Below are positions 46,364 to 57,291 of a stretch of 64,000 nt of DNA, piece by piece (position 1 is the stretch's first letter; every line of letters starts with the position of its first letter). A program made the translations under genes and the position numbers. Location of the stretch: contig AZLU01000019.1 in NCBI GenBank assembly GCA_002224055.1, positions 185,819 through 249,818 on the forward strand, in the 5' to 3' direction. Under the pieces are notes generated by a model. The model did not search any database. It was not told the DNA's origin and saw nothing but the letters and a program-made list of their open reading frames with translations. The stretch is from Pezizomycotina sp. ARF18 (lineage: Eukaryota; Ascomycota).

Positions 46364-48206
46364 CAAAACGGAGGATAATAGTCGTATTTAGTGATGGGCT
46401 GCTGGTCAGTCAGAAATAAAACCTAAACCGTGTGTTAATAAATAACCGATGGATTTTAACGAAAAGAAAGAAGGATCAACGCGAAAGACGTTGAAAGAGA
46501 ATAAGCAGGGCTATCCCTCTTTAAATATATTCTGGATTGGGTGGCCTGTTTCTTGGTTGAAAGCGAAAGCGTCGGAACAGGATACTGCCTTTTGGCAAGA
46601 TCCTGTTCCGGCGCATCACCTCTGCAAGTCCACGCAAGCCCACCATCGTATTAGCAAAAATCCGGTTAAGCACTGGAGCAATGTCCAAAATATCCATGAC
46701 CAGAAGTTCTTATCGTATTTTTAGAATCTTCTCGGTAACCCATTCCGTGGTTCTGAGTTCCGAATTTTGGCTCCAAGTTCCATCCTACGTGACTTTGCTT
46801 TCCTAACGTGGGCTCAACTCTCGAAAGCATTTTTCTCCCTAGAATGCATTTCGGCTTTAAGTGACTCGACAACGGGGTTGGTTTTATAGTTGTTAAAAAC
46901 CTAGGATTATCATCGTGAATGGTCAATTTACTTGCGCAATAGTATAGCGAATCAATCACCGAAAGTTGGAAACCTCCTACCGATCCGATCAACCGGATCT
47001 CGAAATCAAACCTATAAGAAGAGAATTTCAATAACACAAAGGACGCCACTATAAGCCTAAGAAAGTCTTCTTCTTGTTCTCGAAGGGCGTAGAAATAAGA
47101 TGTTGTGCTCTCGACAGTAAAAAGGTATTTTCCAACTGGACTGGCTGATTCGGGGGTTTAATTAGATTTCATGCACTTCCGGCGCGTCTGCACCACTAAG
47201 CGCCGGTGCTTCTCCCCCAGCACGATGCTGCTGAATTTAAAAATAGGAACAAAGAAAACGTGCTTTCATTTCTGCAGACAATTTGACAGCCTTGCTATCT
47301 AGGTACACATAATGTGCTGTTCCTAGAACGGTTCGATTACATGCGTTTCTCTTTTATCTCCGCTACGCCAGGCAAACTCGTACGATTTTGCCCGATCCTA
47401 GGAAGTTTTAACTAAATAGGAGGAGCCCTAATGTATATACGAAATCTCATTAAGTCCCGCGGCTTCCGGTGTTTTGTGCGTAGAAGATCATACATTCTAT
47501 TCCAAGGTCCACTCGGTCATGTATCACGACAGAACGTTTATCGTTTCTTGCAGAGCTTCGTCACATGTTAAGAAAGCGACCAGAGAATGAGATATGAATA
47601 GCCACGATTACGCGTATTGCCTTAGACTTCTACGGTCTGCCGATGAGCTAGACCTCCCGGAAAAATTTACCAGTCGGTACATACTCGAGAGATCTTCCAA
47701 AGTGGGGTCCCTTTTGTTCCTTTCCTATTAATATCCTTATCTGGGTACGTATTTTTGACGCAATTTAAAATGCTGCCAATCCGCTGTACATAACCGCCTC
47801 CGACAGCGGTTAACCTTTCGAAAAACAAAAACAAAAATAGCCACTTACGCAGGGAAAAAAAAAAAAAAAAAAAAAAATCTTCATCAAAATTATAAAACTG
47901 GAAGGCGAATATATATATCGAGGAGGTTTTCCGTGGCTTGGTTGTTGGAGAAAGAAGAAAGGAGAGTTGGTTTCGAATTGTTAGGATTCTCTTACGCCGC
48001 AGCGCGATCTGAAGCTTCAAAGCTCATACTTCTTTGTTACTTTGTTTTTCTAGTCATTCCTTCAACGATCTTTTGTATTACTTCTTCGGTCGGCAAGCTC
48101 CAATCCATTTCCTTCACCCTATATTCTATAGCAACCAACTGTTTAGTCTTTCGACATCAGCCCAAACCAATACATTTCAACTAGTCTCCTCTCATCTTCA
48201 AGCAAC
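46364..48206. other. Intergenic with hairpins
   Basis: Apart from the hairpin at 46573-46610, a shorter inverted repeat CCGGCGC/GCGCCGG lies near 47177-47203. An A24 tract lies at about 47852-47876. The plus-strand frame at 46449-46724 spans the hairpin and is not called as a gene. Confidence 0.5.
46573..46610. repeat. Perfect 11-bp inverted repeat with inner stem
   Basis: CGGAACAGGAT (46573-46583) pairs with ATCCTGTTCCG (46600-46610). Inside, TGCC-TTTT-GGCA (46586-46597) forms a second stem. Only AC and AG are left unpaired between the stems. It could be a terminator-like fold, a small RNA precursor stem, or the tip of a decayed inverted-repeat element. Confidence 0.75.
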
Positions 48207-48547
48207 ATGCATAAGCGAACCGGCTCTGTCATGCTCTCCGCTTCTCTCATATTAGGAGCAGGTGTAGCCCAGGCGGCCCCAAATCCCCAAGTCACAGAGG
48301 ATCCTTACCCTTGCACAACCATTACCTCGCAACTATCTGCGGGAAACGGATACACGCATAGCATCACGGGCTACGGACCCACCATGACAGTACTAGTCGG
48401 CCAGCCCCTGCAACGGAGTTCGTCACGAAGACACTACCTTATGGCGTTAAGGAATTTACGTCCACGATACCAGGGACAGGTTCGACACCGACTTGCACTA
48501 TCGTTTACGGACGGGCAGAGGAGCGCGAGAAAGAATACCTCCGCTGA
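48207..48547 (+). CDS. Small secreted protein
   Basis: The ATG at 48207 follows AGCAAC. A signal peptide (LSASLILGAGVAQA core) ends before APNPQVTEDPYPCTTITSQL. The mature part is Thr/Ser/Gly-rich with a second Cys near the end (GSTPTCTIVYG) and finishes EEREKEYLR at the TGA at 48545-48547. The frame changes once inside CAGCCCCTGC; one missing C in that run explains it, and the total length is one base short of a codon multiple. The expected product is about 113 aa with a single Cys pair. Family not recognised. Confidence 0.6.
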
Positions 48548-49015
48548 GTTGCGAGGGAGTTGCGTATCTCGCTGTTTGGACTCGTCTTGGTCGTTTCTCT
48601 TTCTTGTATATGAAATTTTATTTTTGTTAGCTTCTCACGATGGTGACCATCTACCGGGGTCATGAGAAAAGGGAATAATTTGTAATGGTTATCATGGCGT
48701 AGGGTTTTGTTTATATGCTTCTTCCAAATTCTTCATTAATAGGGAATCTGTGGCCGGCTACCTTTTGTAGATAATTTCATTCTCAGTTGAACTAGGAGTC
48801 TTAGTCATTACTATTTCACGTCTCGTAAGACTCGCTTGTAGATTGTAATATTTGTGACTGCCTGATCATATAGTCTTGTAGAAGCATATCCAGTGCATTT
48901 CCGGATAATATAAAGCGCTCTTTCATTATGCATTGCACAGCGTTTCGCAGTACATCGTCCCATTTTCCCCTCATAGCGTTGTCAAACTCTTTGATAATTT
49001 CCAAATCTTCATGAA
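48548..49015. other. Intergenic
   Basis: A minus-strand frame at 48816-49004 (MEIIKEFDNAMRGKWDDVL) is helical and has faint similarity in pattern to the minus-strand frame at 51901-52131. It is not called. Confidence 0.35.
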
Positions 49016-50602
49016 TTATACTAAGCCTTCACCTGAAAATCGTCTGGCGTCTTCGGATCCAGCCCAATAATTCCGTAGTACTCCTCTATGCCGCCCGCTT
49101 GGTTGAAGTCCCCTTCTTCTCATGAATGCACAACCAAGCAAACGGTTGATCAGATTCGATTTACATCCTCTCTTCTGCGCAAAGGTAATGAACGCTTTGA
49201 TAGCAGCGAAATCATCGATGTCATAGGAGCATACAATAGGATCTCCCGGCATCTTCGAGTACCAGCCTTGTCACACCAACGGCCTCCTGGGATGTTGCCG
49301 TTGTGCATCTTTAGGTTACCGTATCCGAGACCTCTCATACGGAGTGATGCCAAATCGAAGGCTGGGTTGTCGATCCAGGTCCAGAAGACGCTACTCCAGG
49401 TCTCTGATATATACAGAAGTGGCTCGGATATGCCAGTAGAATCCCTGCCCACTAAATGCACGGTCTCCATGGAAAGTGATTTTAGCGTTTTGAATAGAGC
49501 CAGTAAATGCTTGAGACTGGGCCGAGGTACGTAGTTAGGTTCCGAGTAGCCGGTAGTAGTAAATACAACCTCTCCAATGAAGACGTAGTCAAGGGTCAAA
49601 GTCCTAAGAGTCAGTGAACTGAACCGGTAGAGCGGAAGGGGGTTCATAGTATAAGTGTTAAGCCAGAGGTCGCTGATGTAAGGCGCTTTGTCAACGATGC
49701 GTTTCCAGAACATCCCAGACGTGACACCGTGGTCGCACTGCGCCCAACAGTCTTGCGACAGTTCGGCGTTGATATATTCGATAGCCATGCTTTTGACCTT
49801 CGCCAAATTTGAACACATAGTGTGAGAATCAAACCTGAGGATTGTGTTACTATTATCGGGACCGAGATTTAATTCGAGGCTCGAAAGGGTCATATATTTA
49901 CTGAAAAGATGGGTCATGGGTCCTATAGATGCCTTGTTGAAGCTTAATATTTTTCAAAAATTGAGAGTAGCACATCCCAAAGCTTTTCCAATGAACTCCA
50001 TGATATTACATTGGAGGAACGATGTTTGGTAAAGTTGTTCCCAAAGACATCCCAGTCAGGCTGGGGGAAGTCGATGTTGATTTCAACGAGATTCTGTTTC
50101 ACGGTGGTGAGAAACTGAATAAATAGGTTCAGAAGCTCGGACGGAAGCTAGTCATGCTTTTATCGTACCGTGCCGCGAGATCATCCCTTTCCTCTCTCCT
50201 CATTGGTGTGAGAGATTCACCTATGTAGGTCTAGGAACTCCTCAGGGAAAAATGCAATGCTCAGGATGCATACTTCCTTGACATGCTTGGCGATATCTGG
50301 TACAGATAAGAACGGCAGCTTTAGAATAGCTCGTTCCTGTGAAGAACCGATGGTAGTTCTAGCGAATAGATGAGAACGCGCTTCGCCGTTGAAGAAGCGG
50401 CTGACCCTTGAAAGGCTACAAAGTAACTCGAGACGTTCAGTCCTACTCCGATCATTAAAGTACCTTACTTGGGAGATAATCTTGGAGATCTTGGTTAGCG
50501 ACAGCTATAACTTGAAGAAGTGCTAAGTCACAATATATACCAGTACTTGATAAAACCTTTGCAGTCGCTTACCTGCATGTAGATTTCCCGTGGCAGCTTC
50601 AT
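49016..50602 (-). CDS. F-box/LRR-type protein, copy 1
   Basis: Exon 1 (50602-50573) encodes MKLPREIYMQ, with donor GTAAGC and a 68-bp intron. Exon 2 from 50504 continues LSLTKISKIISQ, then LSRVSRFFNGEARSHLF, the F-box pattern of short N-terminal LP-EI followed by LSLVN/LSRVS-x-F. A long leucine-patterned region follows (FLSVPDIAKHVKEVCIL, SLTLRTLTLDYVFIGEVVF, LKHLLALFKTLKSLSMETV, SSVFWTWIDNPAFDLASLRM). The best open part is 49917-49150. F-box proteins tether substrates to SCF ubiquitin ligases; fungal LRR-like versions are usually uncharacterised. At least three one-base frame changes occur, the last in an AAGGC context near 49275, after which the C-terminus reads VCSYDIDDFAAIKAFITFAQ. The exon-1/intron plan is shared with copies 2, 3 and 4. 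Confidence 0.68.
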
Positions 50603-51200
50603 GGCAAAGGAAGAAAAAGAAGCGCAATAATAGAGACAGCGATCTGAGTGTTAAAAAGTCACACGATAATTTTGAAGGTGTAATAGAATTTCAGATAAAG
50701 CCTCTCCCCCTGGGGTGTGGTTGTGTATTTGATATGTTTGCTATCTGAGAGGAATGGTATTTTTGGAGATTGAAGAGGTTCTATGGAAGACATGGCCTAA
50801 AGAAGTTGCAACTTCGAAAGCTCGAATAATGTGGAAGGATGGCTTCATTGCGTCATCGTGCTAGGAATTTCTCGGACGTTCTGCCATGTTCGAGATCCGT
50901 CTGCCCGACTCTTGTGATCATCCACGAGATATTGTATAACAGAGGAATGAGTATACGAAGTTTTCAGTGAGAGCCTCTTCAAGCCCGGATTCATTGCATG
51001 GTCTACTCTAATTCGATATTACCCCAGTAAGTTCTATTGATTCTATTTATTTCCAGAAGAATAACGTATCAAAGCAATTAATACAATAGTACAAGATGCC
51101 TTTAGTATAGATATTACCTCTGCTAGTTATCAGCATCCGTGGGAATAAAGCGACTGAGTAAGGAGGTTTGGATCCGTAATTGGCACGATAGTCTGCGCTC
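50603..51200. other. Intergenic
   Basis: Nothing recognised; presumed promoter of the minus-strand F-box gene. Confidence 0.5.
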
Positions 51201-51763
51201 TTAGTCCTCCGACAGAGGAAGATCGCACTTTCCCTCGACGCAGGCAAATGGTTTCACGCAATCGCGATTCTTCCTGCACTTATCGTGTCTGCAGTGTCCC
51301 TTTATAGTACAAACCGGAACCCCAGGTACTCCCATGATATCGATATTACACCGTCCATTTATACAACTCAACTTTCCAGCACAGTCTCCATTTTCCTGGC
51401 ACTTGTCGAAGCGGCAATGCCCGGGATTTGTGAGGTCGGTCCCATGACCGGGAACAAAGCCTTGTCAATATCGCATTTCCCGTTGAGGCAGGATAGCGGA
51501 TCATGGCAGTCAGCGTTGGTATTGCACTTGGAGTCCTTATGCGGGAGATCTGCTGCGAAGAAGGTAGATTCGTCGAGGTCGCATTGGGAGTTTATGCAGG
51601 AGAGGATGCCGTCGCAGTCGACGTTGATGCGGCAGGAGTCGTAGAGGCATTGGCCTGGGTGGAAGCAGATGTCGTGGCCGTTGACATGCATGGTGCCGTT
51701 CCAGGCGTTCGCGTGGAAGCCGAAAAGCGCGGCGGAGGCTGCGACGAGGGTGGATTGTCTCAT
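51201..51763 (-). CDS. Secreted protein with four Cys modules
   Basis: From the ATG at 51763, a signal peptide MRQSTLVAASAALFGFHANA is followed by four repeats of about 32-40 residues. The pattern is G-[HQ]-C-x2-D-[SK]-C-x4-D-C-x5-C-x4-C-[DN], as in GHCRHDKCRKNRDC and FACVEGKCD; the second repeat lacks the first Cys of the pattern. Repeats 1-2 and 3-4 lie in frames offset by one base near 51423, and the total of 563 nt is one base short of a codon multiple. The stop is TAA at 51203-51201. Mature length about 167 aa. Modules of this spacing resemble small disulfide-knotted extracellular domains, but I do not recognise a named family. It is flanked by F-box and other secreted-protein genes. Confidence 0.7.
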
Positions 51764-53271
51764 TTTTAGATGGCTAGTTGTTGCCTTGAATTTAGCTCTG
51801 AGAATGGAATTCAAGGCTAATGTGGTCTTGTAGACTAGATGGCAGTACACGCATCTCGTTATATGTATGTTTCTATAGAATGAGTTCTTACTATTGACGA
51901 CTAAGCTTCTTGCCGTATTAGTATTGCGATCTCTGAATTCATGACATTTTCGATATCTCCTATCTCAGCCATGCATTGCCTCAAACATTCTCGTGTAAAG
52001 TATCCGTTCAAAAATAGGGTACGTTGTATTTTATAATGACGGTTTATTGTTGATATCCATGAGTGAACTTTCTCATTTATCTCAATGACGGCTTTTAATA
52101 GTCCGCCGGGAAGTTTCACACAATATCTCACGGATGTCTCAGGCGCGATTAGAGTAGGTAATCACTTGAAAACAAGCATCCCCAGTTTTTGATCTGAAAA
52201 TACGATCTTCAGCGGACCGAGGACAGCAATTCCAGAAAGTCGCCGGTTCCGAGTGTACTGGTTACGAAATATACTTAGTCGCGTTAGGCACTTTCATTTC
52301 AATCTTCACCTGAACTCCTATTGCTATCTTAGATGCATGAAGCTAGCCACTGGTGAGGGCGTTTTATCGTCTTAACCGAAGCTCCTGAGGTCTAACAAGA
52401 TATCCTAGACCCTCTCATTATATGCACTAAGCTTTAGATGCTTTCCTCCCCTAACGTCGTCGTCGATACTTGCGTGAACTGGATTTACGAGCTGTTATCT
52501 CATTACCCCTCACGACGCTGACCCCCATTTTCTGTTCCGGTTTTGGTATCGGAACCTCTTTAGTCAGACCATTCTTAAAAGCGACACGATACCCTCGTTC
52601 GCTAGTCTAAAAAGCTGGGAAGATAGCTTGACGGAAAACGTAAGGGACCCTGCACTAGTAGCCTAACGTTACAGGGCAATCATTGAAATTGAAGAGAAAA
52701 CAATGTGAAAATAGCCTCCTTTTTAGCATTATGATCCTGTCTGGTTGAATCCTTCTTTGAGATCTCCGCGGTGTTTGGAGATTTTGTGGTTACTCCGCTT
52801 TGCCAAGACTTTATCGCCCCCGGGCCGAGAGCTAGTGCATATGCAGTGGCTTGCCCAGACTGACGATCCTACTCCGCGCGATAAAGCTGCCTCATTGCCA
52901 ATACATTATTGGCGTCTTCAAGTTTCAGCTACTTTGTGAGCCTTACATCAATTTTATCTCGTAAAAAAGCAGCCTCAGGCTACCTGAGCAATGTTACACG
53001 TACATAGTACTATTCTATATTCGCGGGAAGATCCTTAAAATAAATAATCACGACTAGGTATTTTGTTCCTAAGAGGTAGATTTCATAATTACAAATAATA
53101 TGTTCAGACCAAGATTTACTTGCTTCTGCGTCACAATGCTGCTCTCCAGCCTGCTTCCCATCAATTAAATGGAAGGCGCCTTTGAGGATGCGAATTGGTC
53201 AGTTGATTCCTATAAGCCATATCTCTAGCTTGAGTTTTAAAGCAGCAGCTCCCACAAGTTTGCCTACGAAT
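51764..53271. other. Intergenic with one possible small gene
   Basis: A minus-strand frame at 51901-52131 (LPGGLLKAVIEINEKVHSWI and then helical, charged residues) is protein-like but has no start or domain. A plus-strand frame at 52745-52939 is weak. Otherwise nothing is seen. Confidence 0.35.
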
Positions 53272-53693
53272 CTATTTCTTTGCAACGCATTTATACATGA
53301 ATCCGTTCTGAGCAGCCGCGTCGCATACCCAAGACTTGACGTTCTCGTGGATACGTTTCGGTCCGATTCTCCCACAGTCCATAAATGGCTTAAGCTCCTT
53401 ATTCACGCACTTCCAGACCTAAACCGGTAAAACACTTCATATCAGAATGTATTATTTTTGTTGAAAAAGAGCATGGAAATTATCTTAGGACTTACTATGG
53501 CAGGATTGCTTCGCTCCACAGCCGGAGTATCGCGCGGAAACATACACTCTTCGACGTTTTGCGAGCAGTAGTATAATTTCTCCTCGCAGGTGCCGTCAGC
53601 GGTTGGAGCTGGCCATATCGCATGAACGGTATTCGCCCCCGATAATACAATGGTAACGATCGCAACGGCTTTGACTAATACCTGGGTGTGCAT
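53272..53693 (-). CDS. Small secreted Cys-rich protein, two exons, intact
   Basis: Exon 1 (53693-53496) and exon 2 (53418-53272) flank a 77-bp phase-0 intron (GTAAGT to TTTAG), giving 114 aa with no frame problem. The signal peptide is MHTQVLVKAVAIVTIVLSGA and ends near NTVHA. The mature protein has seven cysteines: CEEKLYYC, EEC, WKC, MDC, WVC, YKC. The first pair, C-x6-C with Y before the second Cys, echoes CYEGYSYC and CWAEYTYC of the genes at 676 and 8055, but the intron lies elsewhere, so kinship is only possible. Effector-like by size and composition; function unknown. Confidence 0.72.
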
Positions 53694-55751
53694 CTCGCTT
53701 TGGAAATGTCTCAAGATCGCTTGACACTAAAGAATTTTGTTGGCTATGGAGAACTGAAACAATAGGATTTCTTTATCCGATCCTTCTGTATTGCTTATTT
53801 TTTTTCTTCTGTTTTTCATAGATCACTTCTTTGTTATATGGATGGCGACGGACTAGAGGCCTGAGGACGTCATTATTGGGACAAAGATCCATCTGTGTTG
53901 TATTCTCCCCTGACAACACCAAAAACTCTATCACAGTGTTTAGGTTCTAGGCTCCTTGTATGAAGTGAAAGGGAATGAGTAGTAATGGACTGCCCTGCAA
54001 GGGATGATATGACATCACCGAGAGATTTATCCCAGCACGTCTGTCTTGGACGCTGCTTTTCCTTGCTCTTTTTGCGACTGAAGGCATCGGCTTGAGGAAT
54101 CAGATATCTCTCTTAGTCTGTATTATACTGTTTCAAACGCCCGGTTTATTACGTACTTTCATCAGAGGAAGAAATCGGAGAAAGAACGCGGCTAAAAGAT
54201 CTATATTCTGGTTTTGGTATAGTTAATTGAATCCATCGTTCCTGATACTAAGTAGTTAATAATATTTGTGTTTGTCAGCAGATGACGATCGTGACAACGA
54301 CCGTAGTGATAGTTTTCGTAAGCATACTCTGCTCGGGAAAGTTTGTGATCGGAATTTATGCGAGGGTTTAAGTGGAACTGTGAACCAAAGAACGCGAAGC
54401 GGAGGTTTCGATCGGAGAAGTAGAGTTGGAGCTTAATTTGTCTTGAGCGCCGTCATGTCGTGCGAGGAGAATTATCGAGAGCCGAAAACTTTACGCTGCA
54501 CTAATTTATATTCCAGAAACTTTGAGGAGAGCAACTGTGATGGCCTGGGCCTTCTTGGAAACCCTAAGATATAGAACCCCGCCTATTTGTTAATGGAATC
54601 AACGTAGTGGAAAGCATTGGCCAGCAATTCTAGACTCCTGCTTACTTATGCCGAAGGTCTTATTACAGTGGAGTGAAGCTAAGGCTGACATTTGCTGTGA
54701 AGCCGAAATATCTAATTGATATACGAAGAGCCAATATAGATCCCCGGTAGAAGGCATAATGACAGCTATCGCCTCATGATGTAACACCAACAGGCTCAGA
54801 TAGTTTAACCCATAATTTAAAAGAGCGAATAACTACTTGAGTAGCCAGATACGTATGAAACATCTTTAATATACTACGGACACCGCAGTAGAGATTGAAG
54901 AGATCCCACGAGATGCAGAATTCTGTTTATAGTATTGGAAAACCCTTTCTAATATATATATAGATAGGTGGACGTTTTAATATAATTAAATTGAACCAAA
55001 TGAAATAAGAAGCTTCACGGGTTATTTGTGTAAGGGTTACCATATGTACGTTTCTAAATCTAGACCATGGGAAGACTAGTATTGCAAGCCATATTCTATA
55101 GTATGGAATTGAAAGTTTCTAAGAGAATAGGCTACGGTGATACCATCGCTCTGTGAATCTGCTATGGGGGATATGGAGCTAAGATATCTGGAACACAATT
55201 TCCGACGCCCATTTGTTCAAGGGATCTCATTTCCGTATTAAAAGGCACCTTAACAGCTAAAGGGCTTTATGGTTATCAAGAACTACTTCTCTACGTCGCG
55301 ACATATTACGATAGGGATATATTGAAATGATAGTCTTGTTTTTCAATGCATCTCGTACAAATAGAGATCGTTAACCTATGTATTGCTCGTGACGGAACAC
55401 AAACGGCGGCGTGATAATACATAGAAAGGAAAAGAGAAGCGTTAGAACTGAAGACCGAGGCATAACAGATAATTCTATAGCAATAGAAAAAAAAAAAAAG
55501 AGCAACCGCCCCAACCCAATTCTTCGAATTAATTAACAGCTTGCCTTCCTTCGTCATGATCATATGATCAACTTTGATGAACCCATCCAAGGAAGCATGA
55601 AGTCAGTCTGTGGCTGAGTTTGCGGCTGGAGTTTGCTCGGTTGTGTAATTTATAATAAATATTCGCCATCAGAATTACATGAACGCGGGAAGGTCAAGGA
55701 AGGCATGGAATAAAATAAATAAATAAAATAAGAGTAAGACCGCTGGAGTGA
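53694..55751. other. Intergenic, nothing recognised
   Basis: AT-rich in parts. Short open frames at 54599-54790 and 55306-55590 on the minus strand have no supporting signals. An ATAAAT repeat lies near 55716-55732. Confidence 0.45.
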
Positions 55752-56942
55752 CTAGATTATACTAAAGACCGCCTGATTAAAGGTCTGGCTAATGACAGGT
55801 TTAAGCATTACCCTAAGATCGTTTAACCTCTGGCAGCTGAGCCAGAAGCTTGCGAAATCCCCGCCGTCTTCCGCTGCAAAGATCACCACGTAGCTCAACT
55901 CGAGTTTAGTGAGGAGAGGTAGGTGGAGCCCGGAAAAGGAAAGGATACGGCTGTCCGCGGTATTTGACACGCAATAAAGACGTAGGTGACGGGTGTTTAT
56001 AGCGTAGGAGACACTAGTCTGAAGAGGTCCTCAAACCCGCTTTGTTCCAGAGGAGAGCCGGCTCCTCTGCGTAAACGAAATCGGCGTTGTAAAGATGAAG
56101 ACTAGTAATCCTCGCAACATTGCTTTTCAATACATCGACGCTACGACTTCCCAGGCGGAAGGCTGCCGCAATATCACCTACCTCTCTACTAGTACGTTTG
56201 AAACCGCTGCAGGGTTCTTGCATTGCTCTGACGCCTAGAGACTTCATGGCGGGAAATTCTACGAGAGGCGGCAAGGAGTCGGAGTTTATAAACACAGGAA
56301 ATGCTTCGAAATTTCGAGGTTCAGGTCTTGTCTTTAGCCCATCGAGACAGCTTTCTTTAACCTTGGCCGCGGAAGGGGAGATGAAGGCCCTCAAGGCGTT
56401 GAAGAATCCTCGAGCCGCGTCGTACGCGAGACGCCCATTCGCCCACTCGGCAAACTTGGTACTGTCCTGCGGAACGCCTTGAGGTAACCGCGTAGCGTCA
56501 GCAAACGCTGATATGTGCAATGTTTCTTTCGTTCTACTTTCTTCTCCCTTTTCTTTCGGAATCATTCACAACCGCACCGTGCCCAACCAATGACTGAATT
56601 AAATACTCGAAAGCATACCTTTCAAGAACCACTTAGGTATGATGCTCCTCAAACAGATGGCAATCACCTCGACATGTTTCACCATATTGCAAAAGTCGAG
56701 ATCTTGAAGCTTCTCCATTACGGGTTCGAGGGGTCCATTAAGCTCGACGCGCTTGGAGAGCCGAGACTGCGCGCCATGTTAGAACAGAGAGTTAACTAGA
56801 GAGAGCCGCGATAACTCCCCCTGTCGGCGCTGTCTATGATCTGCCCTCGACACGAACCTCGCATGGTGAGTAGATTGAAGAGACTCGTAGATGCGATTAA
56901 CGCAAGAGCTTACCTGGAGGAAATTTCGGCTGGGAGGCGCAT
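55752..56942 (-). CDS. F-box/LRR-type protein, copy 2
   Basis: Exon 1 (56942-56914) encodes MRLPAEISS, followed by a 56-bp intron (GTAAGC to GCGAG). Exon 2 has LSRLSLVNSLF, then SRLSKRVELNGPLEPVMEKL and VKHVEVIAICLRSIIPKWFL. A further intron is likely after about 56645. The next block (FAEWANGRLAYDAARGFF, EFPAMKSLGVRAMQE, ITSLHLYNADFVYAEEPALL) and the last (TKLELSYVVIF, SFWLSCQRLNDLRVML) follow the leucine pattern of the other copies. One in-frame TAA at 56781-56779, inside the F-box, is what a CAA codon becomes by C-to-T; two one-base slips occur near 56000. The gene is probably inactive or mis-sequenced. It is divergent from copy 3. Confidence 0.65.
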
Positions 56943-57291
56943 AGTGACTGTAGATGAACGTGATCCTACGTTGGTGAAGTCTACGAGAAAAGATCGGAGG
57001 TTGGTTCTTTTAAAAAGAGAAATTCGCCTTGTAGATGGAACTCACGTCAACGGGAAATATACGATGAGATAAGATAAGATAACATAGGTGGAGAGCGATA
57101 AGATAAGATTGGATCTGATTGCTGTGAGCGGAATAGATCGTCGCCTTGCGTCCTAGCGCCGGCATCCTCTTGGCTTTGCTTAGCATTTTCAAATTGAGCA
57201 AGTTGAACTCCCTTTCTTGCTACCCTTCGGGGGAAGAAATCGAGCATCTTACATCAACTCAGAACACGGGCAGTACTCGCTTTCCGCAGTC
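56943..57291. promoter_or_regulatory. Shared divergent promoter with five GATAA sites
   Basis: It lies between the start codons of F-box copies 2 (minus) and 3 (plus), 349 bp apart. Three GATAA are tandem at 57068-57082 and two at 57097-57106. GATAA is the core bound by fungal GATA factors such as AreA and the iron-responsive repressors. Clustered direct repeats favour real binding, but this is inferred from sequence only. Confidence 0.5.

Noticed and set aside
46449-46724. 91-codon protein spanning the hairpin
   Set aside because: The inverted repeat lies inside it and would force a palindromic peptide-coding segment; no other coding sign.
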